Positions 27,854 to 38,181 are shown, counted from the stretch's first letter. The stretch is 64,000 nt of DNA from Leuconostoc lactis KCTC 3528 = DSM 20202 (GCF_014651235.1 NZ_BMWM01000006.1:1-64000); one strand, 5' to 3'. Made by a program: numbers and translations. Notes: a model not told the origin generated them from the sequence alone.

Positions 27854-27893
27854 CCACAAAAAAAGCATCAGCAAAATGCTGATGCTTTTAAAA
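27854..27893 (-). terminator. rpsI terminator (copy 2)
   Basis: Same hairpin as at 25576-25614: AAGCATCAGCA-TTT-TGCTGATGCTT followed by seven T on the minus strand, 83 nt after the rpsI stop. Confidence 0.92.
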
Positions 27894-27976
27894 TTGCTAG
27901 ATTTGCTCTAACATTAATGATCGATACCACCAATTGCCACCACATAATAGCAACAACCGTTGTGGGAAAAAGAAGA

Positions 27977-28372
27977 TTAACGCTTTGAGAATTGTGAAGC
28001 CTTACGAGCCTTCTTCAAACCTGGCTTCTTACGTTCCTTCATACGTGAGTCACGAGTCAACAAACCTGCTGCCTTCAATGCTTCACGGAAGTCAGGATCT
28101 ACTGTCAACAAGGCACGGGCGATACCGTGACGTGTTGCACCAGCTTGACCAGAATATCCACCACCAACGACGTTAACCAAAACATCGTAGTTCCCCAATG
28201 TTTCAGTAACGTTAAATGGTTGCAAAACAACTTCACGCAAGTTAGCGAAAGGAATATATTCTTCGATTGACTTGCCGTTCATTGTGATTTGGCCATTACC
28301 TGGAACCAAACGCACACGAGCAACTGAGTTCTTACGACGGCCTGTGCCGGCATATTGTACTGCTGTAGCCAT
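27977..28372 (-). CDS. rpsI: 30S ribosomal protein S9
   Basis: 131 aa. Ends with the basic tail [11 protein letters not shown] that reaches the P-site tRNA, here with the terminal SKR sequence. The [14 protein letters not shown] start and [19 protein letters not shown] core are typical. It follows rplM by 18 bp as the usual pair. Confidence 0.98.
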   Translation of the reverse strand: MATAVQYAGTGRRKNSVARVRLVPGNGQITMNGKSIEEYIPFANLREVVLQPFNVTETLGNYDVLVNVVGGGYSGQAGATRHGIARALLTVDPDFREALKAAGLLTRDSRMKERKKPGLKKARKASQFSKR

Positions 28373-28390
28373 AATTTAGATTCTCCTTTC

Positions 28391-28834
28391 TTAAACTAAC
28401 TTGTTGATGTCAAGTACTTCAGGCTTTTGTGCGGCGTGGGCATGTTCTGCACCAGCATACACGTGCAAGTTCAAGCCTTGCTTACGACCCAAAGTGTTCT
28501 TTGGCAACATACCGTGGATTGACAATTCAAGCAACTTTTCAGGGTTGAATTCACGATAGTTTCCAGCTGTGCGAGCCTTCAAACCACCTGGGTGGTTTGA
28601 GTGGTGGTAATAAACCTTATCAGTGGCCTTCTTACCAGTCAACTTAACTTCGCCTGCATTGATGATGATTACATGGTCACCCATGTCAACGTTTGGTGTA
28701 AACGTTGGCTTGTTCTTACCACGCAAAATTGAAGCAACTACTGTTGACAAACGTCCCAAAACGACGTCCTTGGCATCAATAATATACCACTTCTTTTCGA
28801 TTTCACCTGGTTTTGCTAAAAATGTTGTACGCAT
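28391..28834 (-). CDS. rplM: 50S ribosomal protein L13
   Basis: 147 aa, usual length. The [16 protein letters not shown] opening and [11 protein letters not shown] core define L13, an early-assembly protein that also autoregulates rplM-rpsI in Bacilli. Start after AAAGGAG. It is preceded by a promoter and a structured ~100-nt leader. Confidence 0.98.
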   Translation of the reverse strand: MRTTFLAKPGEIEKKWYIIDAKDVVLGRLSTVVASILRGKNKPTFTPNVDMGDHVIIINAGEVKLTGKKATDKVYYHHSNHPGGLKARTAGNYREFNPEKLLELSIHGMLPKNTLGRKQGLNLHVYAGAEHAHAAQKPEVLDINKLV

Positions 28835-28937
28835 GTGTGCGCTCCTTTGATTAGTTGTTTACAAACGCGGCCGTTCCTTGCCACGCAATTACAATAAGTT
28901 TCCGGGGCTTATCGTGAGGTAAACAATACCGTGTATT
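28835..28937 (-). promoter_or_regulatory. Candidate L13 leader (ribosomal protein autoregulation)
   Basis: About 100 nt between transcription start and rplM. The minus strand has GCGTGG-CAAGGAACGG-CCGCGT near the 3' end, which can pair GCG/CGC-type arms and resembles the known Firmicutes L13 leader. I identify it by position and overall pattern, not by a covariance search. Confidence 0.5.
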
Positions 28938-28966
28938 ATCTTACCTAAAATAATCCGTATTGTCAA
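28938..28966 (-). promoter_or_regulatory. rplM-rpsI promoter
   Basis: Minus strand TTGACA (28961-28966), 17-bp spacer, TAAGAT (28938-28943). Confidence 0.75.
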
Positions 28967-29028
28967 TGCTTGTCGCCAAATTCCTTCCGCGACAAGCACT
29001 TCTTAAACACGCCATCCCCAACTGTTTA

Positions 29029-29814
29029 TCATTTATCCATCACTGGTGCATCATAATAAATTTCATCCAGATACAACCCACTGGCTGGGGCGGTAAAGCG
29101 GGCTTGTTCGCGATCTTTCACGGCAATTAAGCGGACGATATCATGCACGTCACGCCGACCGTTCCCAATTTCCAGCAATACCCCAACCATAATCCGAATC
29201 TGGTTATATAGAAAGGCATTCCCTTCAAATGTGAAGACTAACTCTTGTTCATCTGGTTTCACTTCAACATCCGCACGCGTAATGGTTCGCACGGTTGTGG
29301 CCGTTTGATTCCCTGAAGCTGCAAAGCTAGCAAAGTCATGCTCCCCAAGCAAATCAGGTAACGCTGCTTGAATCCGTGCAACATCTAAACGCCAGTGGAA
29401 ATGGCCTGTATAACGGCGCTTAAAGGGATCGGTAAAGTCTTGGGTCGAGACACGGTAGATATAGCGCTTCGCATGCGTGTTAAAGCGGGCATGGAAGTCA
29501 TCCGCCACTTTTTCTACCTGTTTGATCATAATATCGCGGGGCAACAAGGTATTGAGTCCCTTACGAACCCCTTCCGGTTGGATGTCAAATGGTAAATCAA
29601 AATGGACCACTTGACCAAAAGCATGCACCCCTGTATCCGTCCGTGAAGCACCCACGACCTTAATAGCGGGCGTTGGCAACTTGGCCATTTGATTCACAGC
29701 GCGGTTCAGTTCACCCTGCACTGTCCGTTGGCGTTCTACGCCGTTTTTCGTTTGGACTTGAAATCCGAAAAATTCTGAGCCGTCATAAGCGACGACTGCT
29801 TTATATCGTGGCAT
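29029..29814 (-). CDS. truA: tRNA pseudouridine(38-40) synthase TruA
   Basis: 261 aa from the ATG at 29812-29814 (MPRYKAVVAYDG), preferred to an ATG six codons upstream because GGGGAG lies 2-8 nt before it. Catalytic Asp is in GASRTDTGVHAFGQV; the substrate loop and RYIYRVSTQ segment follow. Makes pseudouridine in the anticodon stem-loop. It comes 36 bp after ecfT, the conserved ecfA1-ecfA2-ecfT-truA order. Confidence 0.96.
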   Translation of the reverse strand: MPRYKAVVAYDGSEFFGFQVQTKNGVERQRTVQGELNRAVNQMAKLPTPAIKVVGASRTDTGVHAFGQVVHFDLPFDIQPEGVRKGLNTLLPRDIMIKQVEKVADDFHARFNTHAKRYIYRVSTQDFTDPFKRRYTGHFHWRLDVARIQAALPDLLGEHDFASFAASGNQTATTVRTITRADVEVKPDEQELVFTFEGNAFLYNQIRIMVGVLLEIGNGRRDVHDIVRLIAVKDREQARFTAPASGLYLDEIYYDAPVMDK

Positions 29815-29850
29815 AACTCCCCACTCTCTCATAACGTTTGACGCGTTAGC

Positions 29851-30651
29851 TTACAAATATAAATTCACAATCACAAAAATCACCACAAAAACACCTAAGC
29901 CCACAAAAGCCAGCATGTCATTGTGCCCATAATGCAATACACGGTATTTTGTCCGTTGCACAGCATCTTTAAACCCACGCACTTCCATCGCATTGGCTAA
30001 GTCCAAGGCGCGTTGTAGCGCCCCTACAAACAACGGAATCAGCAAGGGAATAATCGCCTTGGCCCGTTTAATCGGTCCACCCGTAGAAAAGCTCATCCCA
30101 CGTGACTTTTGAGCGTTCATGATTTTCTGGGTTTCATCCATTAATAGCGGGACAAATCGTAGCGCAATGGACAACATCAACGCTAACTCCGCCACCGGCA
30201 CCCGCAGCTTTTTTAACGGCCCTAACAGCATTTCCAAGGCGTTGGCAATACTGGTTGGTGGGGTCGTCAATGTCAGAATTGTTGACATCAAGATGATGAG
30301 GATAAACCGCAACATCACATAAACTGCATTAATTAACCCTGGGGTCGTAATTTTAATCGGCCCCAGCTGGTAAAGGACGGGCGTTCCTGGGGTAAAGATT
30401 AACTGCAAGATGACCGTAAATAAAATCAGCCAAAAAATCGGTTTTAACCCATCCCAATATAGCTTAAACGGCTGACCCGTTAAGCGAATCAAGCCCAAGA
30501 CAAAGATTGCCGCCCAAGCATACGTCGCCCAACTATTGGCCCACAATAACACCAAAATATAGACAAACGTCCCAATCATTTTAGTCCGTGGATCAAGGCG
30601 ATGAATAAAGGAATCTCCTGGCACAAAACGGCCAATCATAATGTTATTCAT
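29851..30651 (-). CDS. ecfT: Energy-coupling factor transporter transmembrane protein EcfT
   Basis: 266 aa with about five to six membrane helices. It is the shared scaffold that couples the EcfA ATPases to vitamin-binding S components. The two coupling motifs are visible as AQKSRGMSF and AMEVRGFKD. The ATG at 30649-30651 (MNNIMIGRF) is chosen because GGAGGT lies 6 nt upstream; it overlaps the end of ecfA2 by 8 bp. No S component is encoded nearby, so substrate specificity comes from elsewhere in the genome. Confidence 0.95.
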   Translation of the reverse strand: MNNIMIGRFVPGDSFIHRLDPRTKMIGTFVYILVLLWANSWATYAWAAIFVLGLIRLTGQPFKLYWDGLKPIFWLILFTVILQLIFTPGTPVLYQLGPIKITTPGLINAVYVMLRFILIILMSTILTLTTPPTSIANALEMLLGPLKKLRVPVAELALMLSIALRFVPLLMDETQKIMNAQKSRGMSFSTGGPIKRAKAIIPLLIPLFVGALQRALDLANAMEVRGFKDAVQRTKYRVLHYGHNDMLAFVGLGVFVVIFVIVNLYL

Positions 30652-31501
30652 GGCCGACCTCCGCATTAATGGCTGTGGCTAAGCTCGGCAATGTTAGTGG
30701 CCGCTCTGGCAACACGACCCCAGCCGCCTTTAACTTTTCCGTAAATTGCCCTGCTTTTGGTAGATCTAACTTCATGGTTTTAAACCATGCCATATCGCGA
30801 TTAAATAGTTGCGCCGGCGTTTCATTGGCCACGACCTGACCATCGTGCATGACAACGACTTGGTCAGCCACCGCCACCACATGATCCATATGGTGCGAAA
30901 TAAAGATCACCGTTTTGCCCAGGTTCTTCAACTCTAATACCAATTGCAACAGTTCTGCTTGCCCTTTCGGATCCAAGCCCGCCGCAGGTTCATCTAACAC
31001 CACCACGCTCGGATCACTTGCTAACGTTCCGGCCATGGCGACACGACGCATTTGCCCACCAGAAAGCTCAAAGGGTGACTTTTCCCAAAGTGATTCATCA
31101 ACACCAACACGACGCAAAGCCGCTTCGGCAGCAGCCTTAGCTGTCGCCTGATCGGCACCAAAGTTTAACGGGGCATACATCACATCCGCCAACACGGTAT
31201 TGGCAAACAACTGATTCTCTGGAAATTGGAAGACAATTCCCACTTTTTTCCGCAGTTGCATCAGTTGCTTTTCTTTTGTCCGTGGCGTGAGTTCAAACCC
31301 ATCAACCAATACCCGCCCCTCAGTTGGCTTCAACAAGCCGTTAATATGCTGCACAAGGGTTGATTTCCCTGAGCCGGTTTGGCCAACAATTGCGGTCACT
31401 TGGCCGGTTGGCATGGTCACGGTGACATCATGCAAAATAGCTTGGGCCAGGGTTGTGCCGGCGCCATAACTAAAATTTACTTTTTCGAACGTGATAGCCA
31501 C
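30644..31501 (-). CDS. ecfA2: Energy-coupling factor ATPase EcfA2
   Basis: 285 aa ABC ATPase. Walker [10 protein letters not shown] (~39-47), signature [12 protein letters not shown], Walker [16 protein letters not shown] and the H-loop ISHHMDHV. The long C-terminal extension is typical of the EcfA2 (CbiO2) half. Starts at GTG (31499-31501), overlapping ecfA1 by 25 bp, so the pair is coupled. Confidence 0.96.
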   Translation of the reverse strand: MAITFEKVNFSYGAGTTLAQAILHDVTVTMPTGQVTAIVGQTGSGKSTLVQHINGLLKPTEGRVLVDGFELTPRTKEKQLMQLRKKVGIVFQFPENQLFANTVLADVMYAPLNFGADQATAKAAAEAALRRVGVDESLWEKSPFELSGGQMRRVAMAGTLASDPSVVVLDEPAAGLDPKGQAELLQLVLELKNLGKTVIFISHHMDHVVAVADQVVVMHDGQVVANETPAQLFNRDMAWFKTMKLDLPKAGQFTEKLKAAGVVLPERPLTLPSLATAINAEVGHE

Positions 31502-32298
31502 TGAATCAATTCTCTCTCATCTAAATACTGTTCAGGTGTCGGCGTCAATTGTGCCGCTAACTCACCTGCAAAAGGTAATGCCAACCCATTGTCATGCATC
31601 ACCTGTCGTTGACTAAAGACCGCTTCTGGGGTGCCATCAAGGATGAGTTGCCCGTCATTAATCACCATAACACGATCAGCTAGTGCCGCTTCATCCATAT
31701 CATGCGTAATCGTAATTAACGTTAACGCATCACCAAAACGGGCCTTGAGGTCCTGTAAGGTTGCCATCACGGTCTCACGACCATCTGGATCAAGCATAGC
31801 CGTCGCCTCATCTAAAATAATAATTTTAGGCGTTAAGGCCAACACACTGGCCAAGGCGACCCGTTGCTTTTGACCACCAGAAAGCGTGTGGGGTTCGCGA
31901 TCTTTAAATCCTTGCATCCCAACGACCGTCAATGCGTCATCAATTCGCTTTGGCATATCGGCACTGGGTAACTGTTGATTTTCCAAGCCAAAAGCAACAT
32001 CATCGGCGACCGTTGCGCCAACAAATTGGTTATCAGGGTTCTGAAAGACCATGCCAATTTGGTCACGAATGTCATGCACCGTCTCTGCCGATAATGGCAC
32101 ACCAAAAACAGTGATGTCACCGGCATTGGCCTCAATTAAGCCCAAAATCAACTTCGCTAACGTTGATTTACCTGAACCATTATGGCCCACTAGCGCAACC
32201 CATTGTCCAGCTTCAATCGTTAAGTCGAACCCATCAAACAATGTTTGGTCGTCATCATATTGATAGTTTAAATTGTGAATTTCTATTGCTTGCGTCAT
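31477..32298 (-). CDS. ecfA1: Energy-coupling factor ATPase EcfA1
   Basis: 273 aa. Walker A GHNGSGKST, Q-loop FQNPDNQFVGATV, signature [12 protein letters not shown], Walker B IIILDEATAMLDPDG, H-loop TITHDMDEA. Pairs with EcfA2 to power vitamin uptake through EcfT. First gene of ecfA1-ecfA2-ecfT-truA, starting divergently from ndh across a 187-bp gap. Confidence 0.96.
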   Translation of the reverse strand: MTQAIEIHNLNYQYDDDQTLFDGFDLTIEAGQWVALVGHNGSGKSTLAKLILGLIEANAGDITVFGVPLSAETVHDIRDQIGMVFQNPDNQFVGATVADDVAFGLENQQLPSADMPKRIDDALTVVGMQGFKDREPHTLSGGQKQRVALASVLALTPKIIILDEATAMLDPDGRETVMATLQDLKARFGDALTLITITHDMDEAALADRVMVINDGQLILDGTPEAVFSQRQVMHDNGLALPFAGELAAQLTPTPEQYLDERELIQWLSRSKK

Positions 32299-32485
32299 TA
32301 GACCTTATTCTATCATAGGTTAGGGCCTGAATACTATATTGAGTTTCCCCCTGCTTTATTATAATCACTATTTTTTTCACAAAGGTTTTTTGGCCGAAAT
32401 GCTTTTAAAGTAACGAAAATAGGTCTATAATAAAAAAGGTATTTCACAAGAATATTATATAATTCACAAAAGGAAGAAAAGAGTC

Positions 32486-34156
32486 ATGGCAGAAAAAAAC
32501 ATTGTCATTGTTGGCGCTGGTTTCGGTGGTGTATTCGCAGCAAAAACTTTGTCAAAGAAATTAAAATCACACAAAGAATACAATATCATTTTGATTGATA
32601 AGCATTCTTACTTCACGTACATGACTGAGTTGCATGAAGTGGCTTCAAAGCGTGTGGCCCCAAAGCACGTGCAAGAAGACTTGGAACATCTCTTCTACCA
32701 AAATAAAAATGTCAAGTTGTTGACGGCCGAAGTTAATGACATCGATAAGGCCGCTAAAATCGTTAAGACAACTCACGGTGACGTGAGCTATGAAAAGTTG
32801 ATTTTGGCCGTTGGTGGTCAATCAAACGATTTCGGCACACCAGGTGTGAAGGAACACGGCTTTGAATTGTGGTCAATGGAAGAATCATTGGCTATCCGTC
32901 ATCATGTTGAAAGCATCATCGGTCAAGGTGCCGGCGAACTTGATCCAGCTAAGCGTGAACAAATGTTGACCATTGCGGTGGTTGGTTCTGGCTTTACTGG
33001 TGCAGAATTGATGGGTGAATTTATTGAACAACGTAAGGTCTTGGCTGACACTTACAAGTTGGATGAATCTGAAATCAAGTTGGTATTGCTTGAAGCAGCG
33101 CCAACAATTTTGAACATGCTACAAGACCGTCGTTTGGCTGACAAGGCCTTGAAGTACATGACTGACAACGGTGTTGATCTTCGCCTAGGTGCCATGGTCA
33201 CTGGTGTTGATGAAAACGGTGTGATTTTCAAGGATGGCTCAACTTTGCCAACTAAGTCCCTCATTTGGACAGCTGGTGTGAAGGCTAAGTCCTTTATCTC
33301 TGACTGGGGCTTCAAGTATGGTCGTGGTGGCCGTATCGAAGCCGACGACTACATGCACGCAACGCTTGAAGATGATCAACCAGCCGAAGACATTTATGTT
33401 GTGGGTGACACATTGTCTTACGTTGATGAAAAGACTGGTCCAGTCCCACAAACTGTTGAAGGTGCTGAAAGTGCTGCCCGCGCTGCCTCAAACAATATTT
33501 TGGCCGATCTTGGTTTTGCCAAGCCAAAGACATTTGGTGAAGTGGTGAGCTACCACGGTTACGCCGTTTCAATTGGTTCACACTACGCGGTTGCCAGCTT
33601 GATGGGCTTGAACTTCTCTGGCTTCTTCGCTAGTTTAGCTAAGCACGGTATCAACCTTTTCTTCTATTCACAAATCCGTTCAATGTATTCAATTTTCCAC
33701 TACATGTTGGACGAATTCTTCCGTACTGCCAACGGTCGTAACCCATTCCGTGGTGCTGTTTCTCGCCTTGGTAACGTCTTGTGGTCAACACCTTTGCGTA
33801 TCTTCTTGGGTCTCTTCTGGATCCTGGCCGCGCTAGGTAAAGTTGGGCCGCTCAACGACCTCTTCTGGCAACATGGCCTTGCAAGCTTTATTGAAATTGT
33901 GACAGGTGCCGGTTTGATTGTTGGTTTGATGACTTGGCCATTAGCGCTAGTGTCAATTATTTTGACCATTGCTGCTTGGGCATCTAATGGCTTTGATCTC
34001 ACACACTGGTTCTTGATCTTCTCAAGTATCGCGGTGATGAACGGCGCTGGTCGTGGCTTCGGTCTTGACTTCTACGTCGTGCCATTGCTACAAAAGGGTC
34101 TTGGTGTCCTTTGGTATGGTAAAGCAAAGTCACTCTACGATGATTTAGATAAATAA
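32486..34156 (+). CDS. ndh: Type II NADH dehydrogenase fused to a DoxX-like membrane domain
   Basis: 556 aa. Residues ~1-400 are an NDH-2 flavoprotein: FAD motif IVGAGFGGVFAAKT, NAD motif VVGSGFTGAELMGEF and the second FAD segment DIYVVGD. The usual ~400-aa enzyme ends there. Here residues ~415-550 add four hydrophobic helices (LRIFLGLFWILAALGKVG) like DoxX/DoxD membrane proteins. It oxidises NADH and passes electrons to a quinone; the extra domain would anchor it and could contact quinone (inference). Its neighbour makes prenyl side chains. -10 TATAAT at 32426-32431. Confidence 0.85.
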   Translation: MAEKNIVIVGAGFGGVFAAKTLSKKLKSHKEYNIILIDKHSYFTYMTELHEVASKRVAPKHVQEDLEHLFYQNKNVKLLTAEVNDIDKAAKIVKTTHGDVSYEKLILAVGGQSNDFGTPGVKEHGFELWSMEESLAIRHHVESIIGQGAGELDPAKREQMLTIAVVGSGFTGAELMGEFIEQRKVLADTYKLDESEIKLVLLEAAPTILNMLQDRRLADKALKYMTDNGVDLRLGAMVTGVDENGVIFKDGSTLPTKSLIWTAGVKAKSFISDWGFKYGRGGRIEADDYMHATLEDDQPAEDIYVVGDTLSYVDEKTGPVPQTVEGAESAARAASNNILADLGFAKPKTFGEVVSYHGYAVSIGSHYAVASLMGLNFSGFFASLAKHGINLFFYSQIRSMYSIFHYMLDEFFRTANGRNPFRGAVSRLGNVLWSTPLRIFLGLFWILAALGKVGPLNDLFWQHGLASFIEIVTGAGLIVGLMTWPLALVSIILTIAAWASNGFDLTHWFLIFSSIAVMNGAGRGFGLDFYVVPLLQKGLGVLWYGKAKSLYDDLDK

Positions 34157-34169
34157 GTTATAATTAAAA

Positions 34170-34195
34170 AGTGCGAGAATGTGTATTCTCGCACT
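34170..34195 (+). terminator. Hairpin after ndh
   Basis: AGTGCGAGAAT-GTGT-ATTCTCGCACT, an 11-bp perfect stem; the T tract on the plus strand is short (TTTGTA), so termination may be partial and allow read-through into the prenyl synthase. Confidence 0.7.
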
Positions 34196-34256
34196 TTGTA
34201 CATAAAATAAGCCATACTGCGCGTTCAGTTGGCCGAGAGAAATAGAGAAATTTAAC

Positions 34257-35255
34257 ATGGTAACCCCTACTCTTCCAAAAATGTGGGAACAATTTCCCGA
34301 ATTATCCGAACCATTAGTCGCTGTTTTAAATCGCATGGCAACCAGCTGGCATATCGGCTTCGAAGACATTGATACAGCAATTCGCTCACAACTGAATGCC
34401 GGTAAACTCGTTCGGCCAGCATTAACCCTTATTTTCTCAAAACTCACGACAACACCTTATAACCAACAAGCGATTCAGCTCGGTGCCAGTGTCGAACTTT
34501 TACACTTGGCAACCTTAATTCATGATGACATTATTGATGAATCCAAATTACGTCGTGGTTACGAAAGTATTCAAAGTCGTTTTGGCAAAGATACTGCCGT
34601 CTATGCTGGTGATTACTTGTTGACTGGTATGTTTTCGTTACTTGAACAAACAAACCTACCCCAAGCCAACCAACTTGCACTAACAGCCCTACAAGACATT
34701 TTATTCGGTGAATTAGTCCAAAAGCATCATCGCTTTAATGTGGATGCGACCTTTGACACTTACTTGTCGCAAATCAAAGGCAAAACAGCGGCCTTGTTCA
34801 AACTCAGTGTGACCTTTGGACTGATTAGTGGTCAAACCATCGCAGACGACCTACAAGACACTGTGAGTCAGTTAGGTGAAAATTTGGGGATTACCTTCCA
34901 GTTATTGGATGACTACTTAGATTTTGAATCCATTACCCAACAATTATCTCTTGGTAAACCCATTGGTCAAGATATTCGCAATGGGATCTACACTGCCCCA
35001 GTCTTATTTGCCCTCACCGATCCAACTGTACGTGATGATATTCGTGCCTTACTCATGCAACGCGATTTGATTAGCGATGCTGACATGATTCGTTTACACG
35101 AACTCATTACACAAAGTCACGCGATGGCAAAACTGAATACGTTACTCACAGACTACACTGAACAACTACAAGCCTTAATTGGCAACTTACCTGAACCAAC
35201 CATTCAAACGCAACTTGAGCAATTAAGTCAATTATTACTTAATCGTGATCATTAA
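34257..35255 (+). CDS. Polyprenyl diphosphate synthase
   Basis: 332 aa trans-prenyltransferase. The first aspartate motif is LIHDDIIDE, the second is LLDDYLD, with the KTAALF lysine between them. The second motif lacks the usual DDxxD spacing only slightly. It builds a long isoprenoid chain, most plausibly for menaquinone, given the NDH-2 gene 100 bp upstream; undecaprenyl is made by an unrelated enzyme. The ribosome site is weak. Ends at a palindromic terminator. Confidence 0.9.
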   Translation: MVTPTLPKMWEQFPELSEPLVAVLNRMATSWHIGFEDIDTAIRSQLNAGKLVRPALTLIFSKLTTTPYNQQAIQLGASVELLHLATLIHDDIIDESKLRRGYESIQSRFGKDTAVYAGDYLLTGMFSLLEQTNLPQANQLALTALQDILFGELVQKHHRFNVDATFDTYLSQIKGKTAALFKLSVTFGLISGQTIADDLQDTVSQLGENLGITFQLLDDYLDFESITQQLSLGKPIGQDIRNGIYTAPVLFALTDPTVRDDIRALLMQRDLISDADMIRLHELITQSHAMAKLNTLLTDYTEQLQALIGNLPEPTIQTQLEQLSQLLLNRDH

Positions 35256-35294
35256 AAAATACCCCTTGGAATTTAATTCCAAGGGGTATTTTTT
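35254..35294. terminator. Bidirectional terminator between prenyl synthase and rplQ
   Basis: AAAAATACCCCTTGGAATT and its exact complement meet at a single T; T runs on both strands between convergent genes. Confidence 0.93.
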
Positions 35295-35307
35295 AGATGT
35301 AACGTAA

Positions 35308-35691
35308 TTAATCAACAAGTTCCAAGATGACCAATTGAGCGGCATCGCCACGACGTTGGACAGTCTTGAGAATTCGTGTGTAACCACCATTACGTTCAGC
35401 AAAGTGAGGTGCAACGTCATCAAACAACTTTTGCAAAGCTGATTGTACTTTCACGTTGTCGCCGTCTTCGATCACGTCAGCAACTTCGTTGCGGACAAAG
35501 GCAGCAGCTTGACGACGAGCCGCCAAGTCACCACGCTTACCTAATGTAATCATCTTATCAGTTGTCTTACGAACTTCCTTCGCACGGGCTTCAGTTGTCG
35601 TGATACGACCGTTGATCAAAAGATCAGTAGTCAAGTCACGCAACAAAGCTTTACGTTGTGAAGATGTACGACCCAATTTACGATATGGCAT
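35308..35691 (-). CDS. rplQ: 50S ribosomal protein L17
   Basis: 127 aa. [20 protein letters not shown] start and the GGYTRIL segment near the C terminus are typical. Located at the tunnel exit side of 50S. Last gene of the S10-spc-alpha run, ending at a shared terminator. Confidence 0.98.
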   Translation of the reverse strand: MPYRKLGRTSSQRKALLRDLTTDLLINGRITTTEARAKEVRKTTDKMITLGKRGDLAARRQAAAFVRNEVADVIEDGDNVKVQSALQKLFDDVAPHFAERNGGYTRILKTVQRRGDAAQLVILELVD

Positions 35692-35728
35692 TGGTGAATC
35701 CTCCTTTTTAGTAGTTTAAAGACATGTG

Positions 35729-36673
35729 TTAATCTTCCTTACGGAATCCTAAGCCCATTTCAGTCAGCTTTTCTTGGATTTCGTCAAGTGATTTCCGACC
35801 GAGATTACGCACCTTCATCATGTCGGCTTCAGTGCGATCTGTCAACTCCACAATAGTGTTGATACCGGCCCGTTTGAGACAATTATAAGAACGAACTGAT
35901 AAGTCCAAGTCTTCAATTGGCGCAGAATCTGACGCACTAACGGCAACAGGTTCCGCTTCCACCATAACATTGGCTTCAGCTGCCACTGGAGAAATATCCA
36001 TAAACAAGTTCAAATGTTCCGCCAAGATTTTTGCACCTAGGCTCAAAGCATCACTAGGCTTGATTGAACCATTAGTCCAAATATCAAAAGTGAGCTTATC
36101 ATAATCATCACGTGCACCGACACGTGTGTTTTCTACATGGTAGTTCACACGTTCGATAGGCGTATAAATTGAATCAACTGCCAAAACGCCGATCGGCATT
36201 TCTTCACGCAATTGCTTATTCTCGTCAGCTGATGAGTAACCACGACCTTTAACTGCCGTGACTGTCATATGCAATGACTTACCTGCTGCCACAGTAGCGA
36301 TATGCAAATCAGGGTTCAAAACTTCAACGTCTGCACCTGCTTGCAAATCTGCAGCAGTCACTTCAGCCGGACCTTGAACATCGATTTCAAGGCTGCGTTC
36401 ATCATCCGAATCAATCGCCAACACAACCTTCTTGAGGTTCAAGATGATTTGTGTGACATCTTCAACGACACCATCCACGGTGGAAAACTCGTGAACAACG
36501 CCGTCAATTTGCACCGTGTTAACGGCTGCGCCCGGGAGCGATGACAATAAGATACGACGCAAAGAGTTCCCAAGCGTTGTACCATATCCGCGTTCAAGAG
36601 GCTCTACAACAAATTTGCCATAGCGGGCATCCTCTTCGATGTTATGAATATTTGGCTTTTCAAATTCAATCAT
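35729..36673 (-). CDS. rpoA: DNA-directed RNA polymerase alpha subunit
   Basis: 314 aa. The N-terminal dimerisation domain has [20 protein letters not shown]. An acidic linker follows at ~230-245, then the C-terminal domain for UP-element and activator contact ([26 protein letters not shown]). It keeps the single conserved Cys of NCLKRAGI. Cotranscribed with rpsK and rplQ. Confidence 0.98.
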   Translation of the reverse strand: MIEFEKPNIHNIEEDARYGKFVVEPLERGYGTTLGNSLRRILLSSLPGAAVNTVQIDGVVHEFSTVDGVVEDVTQIILNLKKVVLAIDSDDERSLEIDVQGPAEVTAADLQAGADVEVLNPDLHIATVAAGKSLHMTVTAVKGRGYSSADENKQLREEMPIGVLAVDSIYTPIERVNYHVENTRVGARDDYDKLTFDIWTNGSIKPSDALSLGAKILAEHLNLFMDISPVAAEANVMVEAEPVAVSASDSAPIEDLDLSVRSYNCLKRAGINTIVELTDRTEADMMKVRNLGRKSLDEIQEKLTEMGLGFRKED

Positions 36674-36719
36674 CTGTAATTCTTACCCCTTCTTTCACAG
36701 CAAGAGCAATGAAAATCAA

Positions 36720-37106
36720 TTAAACACGACGACGCTTTGGTGGGCGTGATCCGTTGTGGGGAACTGGTGTAACATCTTTGATTGATGTTACTTCCAGGCC
36801 AGCTGCAGCCAAAGCACGAATTGCTGATTCACGACCAGAACCTGGTCCCTTAACAGTAACTGCAACAGTGCGCATGTTCATTTCCATGGCACTCTTTGCG
36901 GCTGCTTCTGCTGCCATTTGAGCAGCGAATGGTGTTGACTTACGGCTTCCCTTGAAGCCAAGTGCACCGGCTGATGACCAAGCAACTGCGTTACCTTGAA
37001 CATCTGTAATCATGACGATTGTGTTGTTGAATGTTGAGTGGATGTGAGCAACACCAGTTTCAATATTCTTCTTCACACGACGCTTACGCGTTGTACGACC
37101 TGCCAT
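36720..37106 (-). CDS. rpsK: 30S ribosomal protein S11
   Basis: 128 aa. [27 protein letters not shown] and the C-terminal [13 protein letters not shown] are family hallmarks. Forms the platform with S6/S18 near the mRNA exit. A 130-bp gap upstream contains a small hairpin (CGTAAC-TATG-GTTACG near 37170-37185). Confidence 0.98.
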   Translation of the reverse strand: MAGRTTRKRRVKKNIETGVAHIHSTFNNTIVMITDVQGNAVAWSSAGALGFKGSRKSTPFAAQMAAEAAAKSAMEMNMRTVAVTVKGPGSGRESAIRALAAAGLEVTSIKDVTPVPHNGSRPPKRRRV

Positions 37107-37236
37107 AATGTTTGCCTCCTTTTCAATACTTTTTATATAATTTCTCGGGTTAATTACTTAACCAACATTACGTAACTATGGTTACGATAATCATGTGCCG
37201 TATCGATTAGGATACAACAGAAAAAATAATCAGAGA

Positions 37237-37608
37237 TTACTTCTTCTTACCAGCAATTGCCTTAGCTGGGCCTTTACGTGTGCGAGCGTTGTTCTTCGTG
37301 TTTTGTCCACGAACGGGCAAGCCCTTACGATGACGAATGCCACGGTATGAAGCAATTTCTTGCAACGCTTTGATATCAAGTGATACCTTACGACGCAAAT
37401 CACCTTCAAGTTGCAAGTTCAACTTGTCAACTGTTGCACGGATGGCGTCTTCTTGATCTGCTGTGAGATCGCGAACACGGACGCCTTCTGAAACGCCTGC
37501 TTCAGCCAAAATCTTTTGTGCAGTAGTATTACCGATTCCGTAGATGTATGTTAAGCCAATGACAATACGCTTGTCACGTGGCAAATCAATACCTGCAATA
37601 CGAGCCAT
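37237..37608 (-). CDS. rpsM: 30S ribosomal protein S13
   Basis: 123 aa. [15 protein letters not shown] opening, helix-two-turn-helix, and the basic tail with [14 protein letters not shown]. Contacts the P-site tRNA and bridges to 50S. AGGAGG before the start. Confidence 0.98.
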   Translation of the reverse strand: MARIAGIDLPRDKRIVIGLTYIYGIGNTTAQKILAEAGVSEGVRVRDLTADQEDAIRATVDKLNLQLEGDLRRKVSLDIKALQEIASYRGIRHRKGLPVRGQNTKNNARTRKGPAKAIAGKKK

Positions 37609-37692
37609 AACAATTTACCTCCTGTTAGTATTTTGAAAATGACAGTTATGTCTATTTACAATAATTTTTTAAAATTGCCTAGTTCTGGAAAA

Positions 37693-37812
37693 TTACTTTC
37701 CAGCACGTTGCTTGTGCTTAGGGTTAGCTGGGCAAATGATCATTGTGCGACCATTCCGCTTGATAACGCGGCAAGCATCACACATCTTTTTAACTGATGG
37801 GCGTACTTTCAT
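37693..37812 (-). CDS. rpmJ: 50S ribosomal protein L36
   Basis: 39 aa: [18 protein letters not shown]... ending HKQRAGK. The zinc ligands C-x2-C, C and H are intact ([13 protein letters not shown]), so this is the zinc-binding form. AGGAGG precedes the ATG. Located between infA and rpsM as usual. Confidence 0.97.
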   Translation of the reverse strand: MKVRPSVKKMCDACRVIKRNGRTMIICPANPKHKQRAGK

Positions 37813-37857
37813 AATCTATTCCTCCTATTCGGTTAACTGATTATTCCAAATCACTTC

Positions 37858-38073
37858 TTAACGGAAACGATAAGTAATACGACCTTTCGTTAAGTCGTAT
37901 GGTGACATTTCGACTGTGACACGGTCACCTGGCAAGATTCGGATAAAGTTCTTACGAATTTTACCTGAAACGTGTGCCAAAATAACTGCGCCATTTTCGA
38001 GTTCTACTTGGAACATCGCATTTGGTAAAGTTTCTTTCACTTTACCTTCGATTTCAATGACATCGTTGGCCAT
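37858..38073 (-). CDS. infA: Translation initiation factor IF-1
   Basis: 71 aa OB-fold protein that occupies the 30S A site during initiation. [21 protein letters not shown] and [23 protein letters not shown] are standard. AGGAGGT before the start; sits between adk and rpmJ. Confidence 0.98.
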   Translation of the reverse strand: MANDVIEIEGKVKETLPNAMFQVELENGAVILAHVSGKIRKNFIRILPGDRVTVEMSPYDLTKGRITYRFR

Positions 38074-38181
38074 GCACTTAACCTCCTGTGCTAATAATGT
38101 TCAACATTGTTGAGAAGTGCTTAACCTATCAAATTATACCAGATTTGCTAGTACTTCTCAATGTGATTTCAGAAACTTTGC

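Noticed and set aside
25228-35300. CRISPR array or prophage near the AT-rich region
   Set aside because: Only one repeat pair (the duplicated terminator) is present; no regularly spaced repeats, integrase or phage structural genes.
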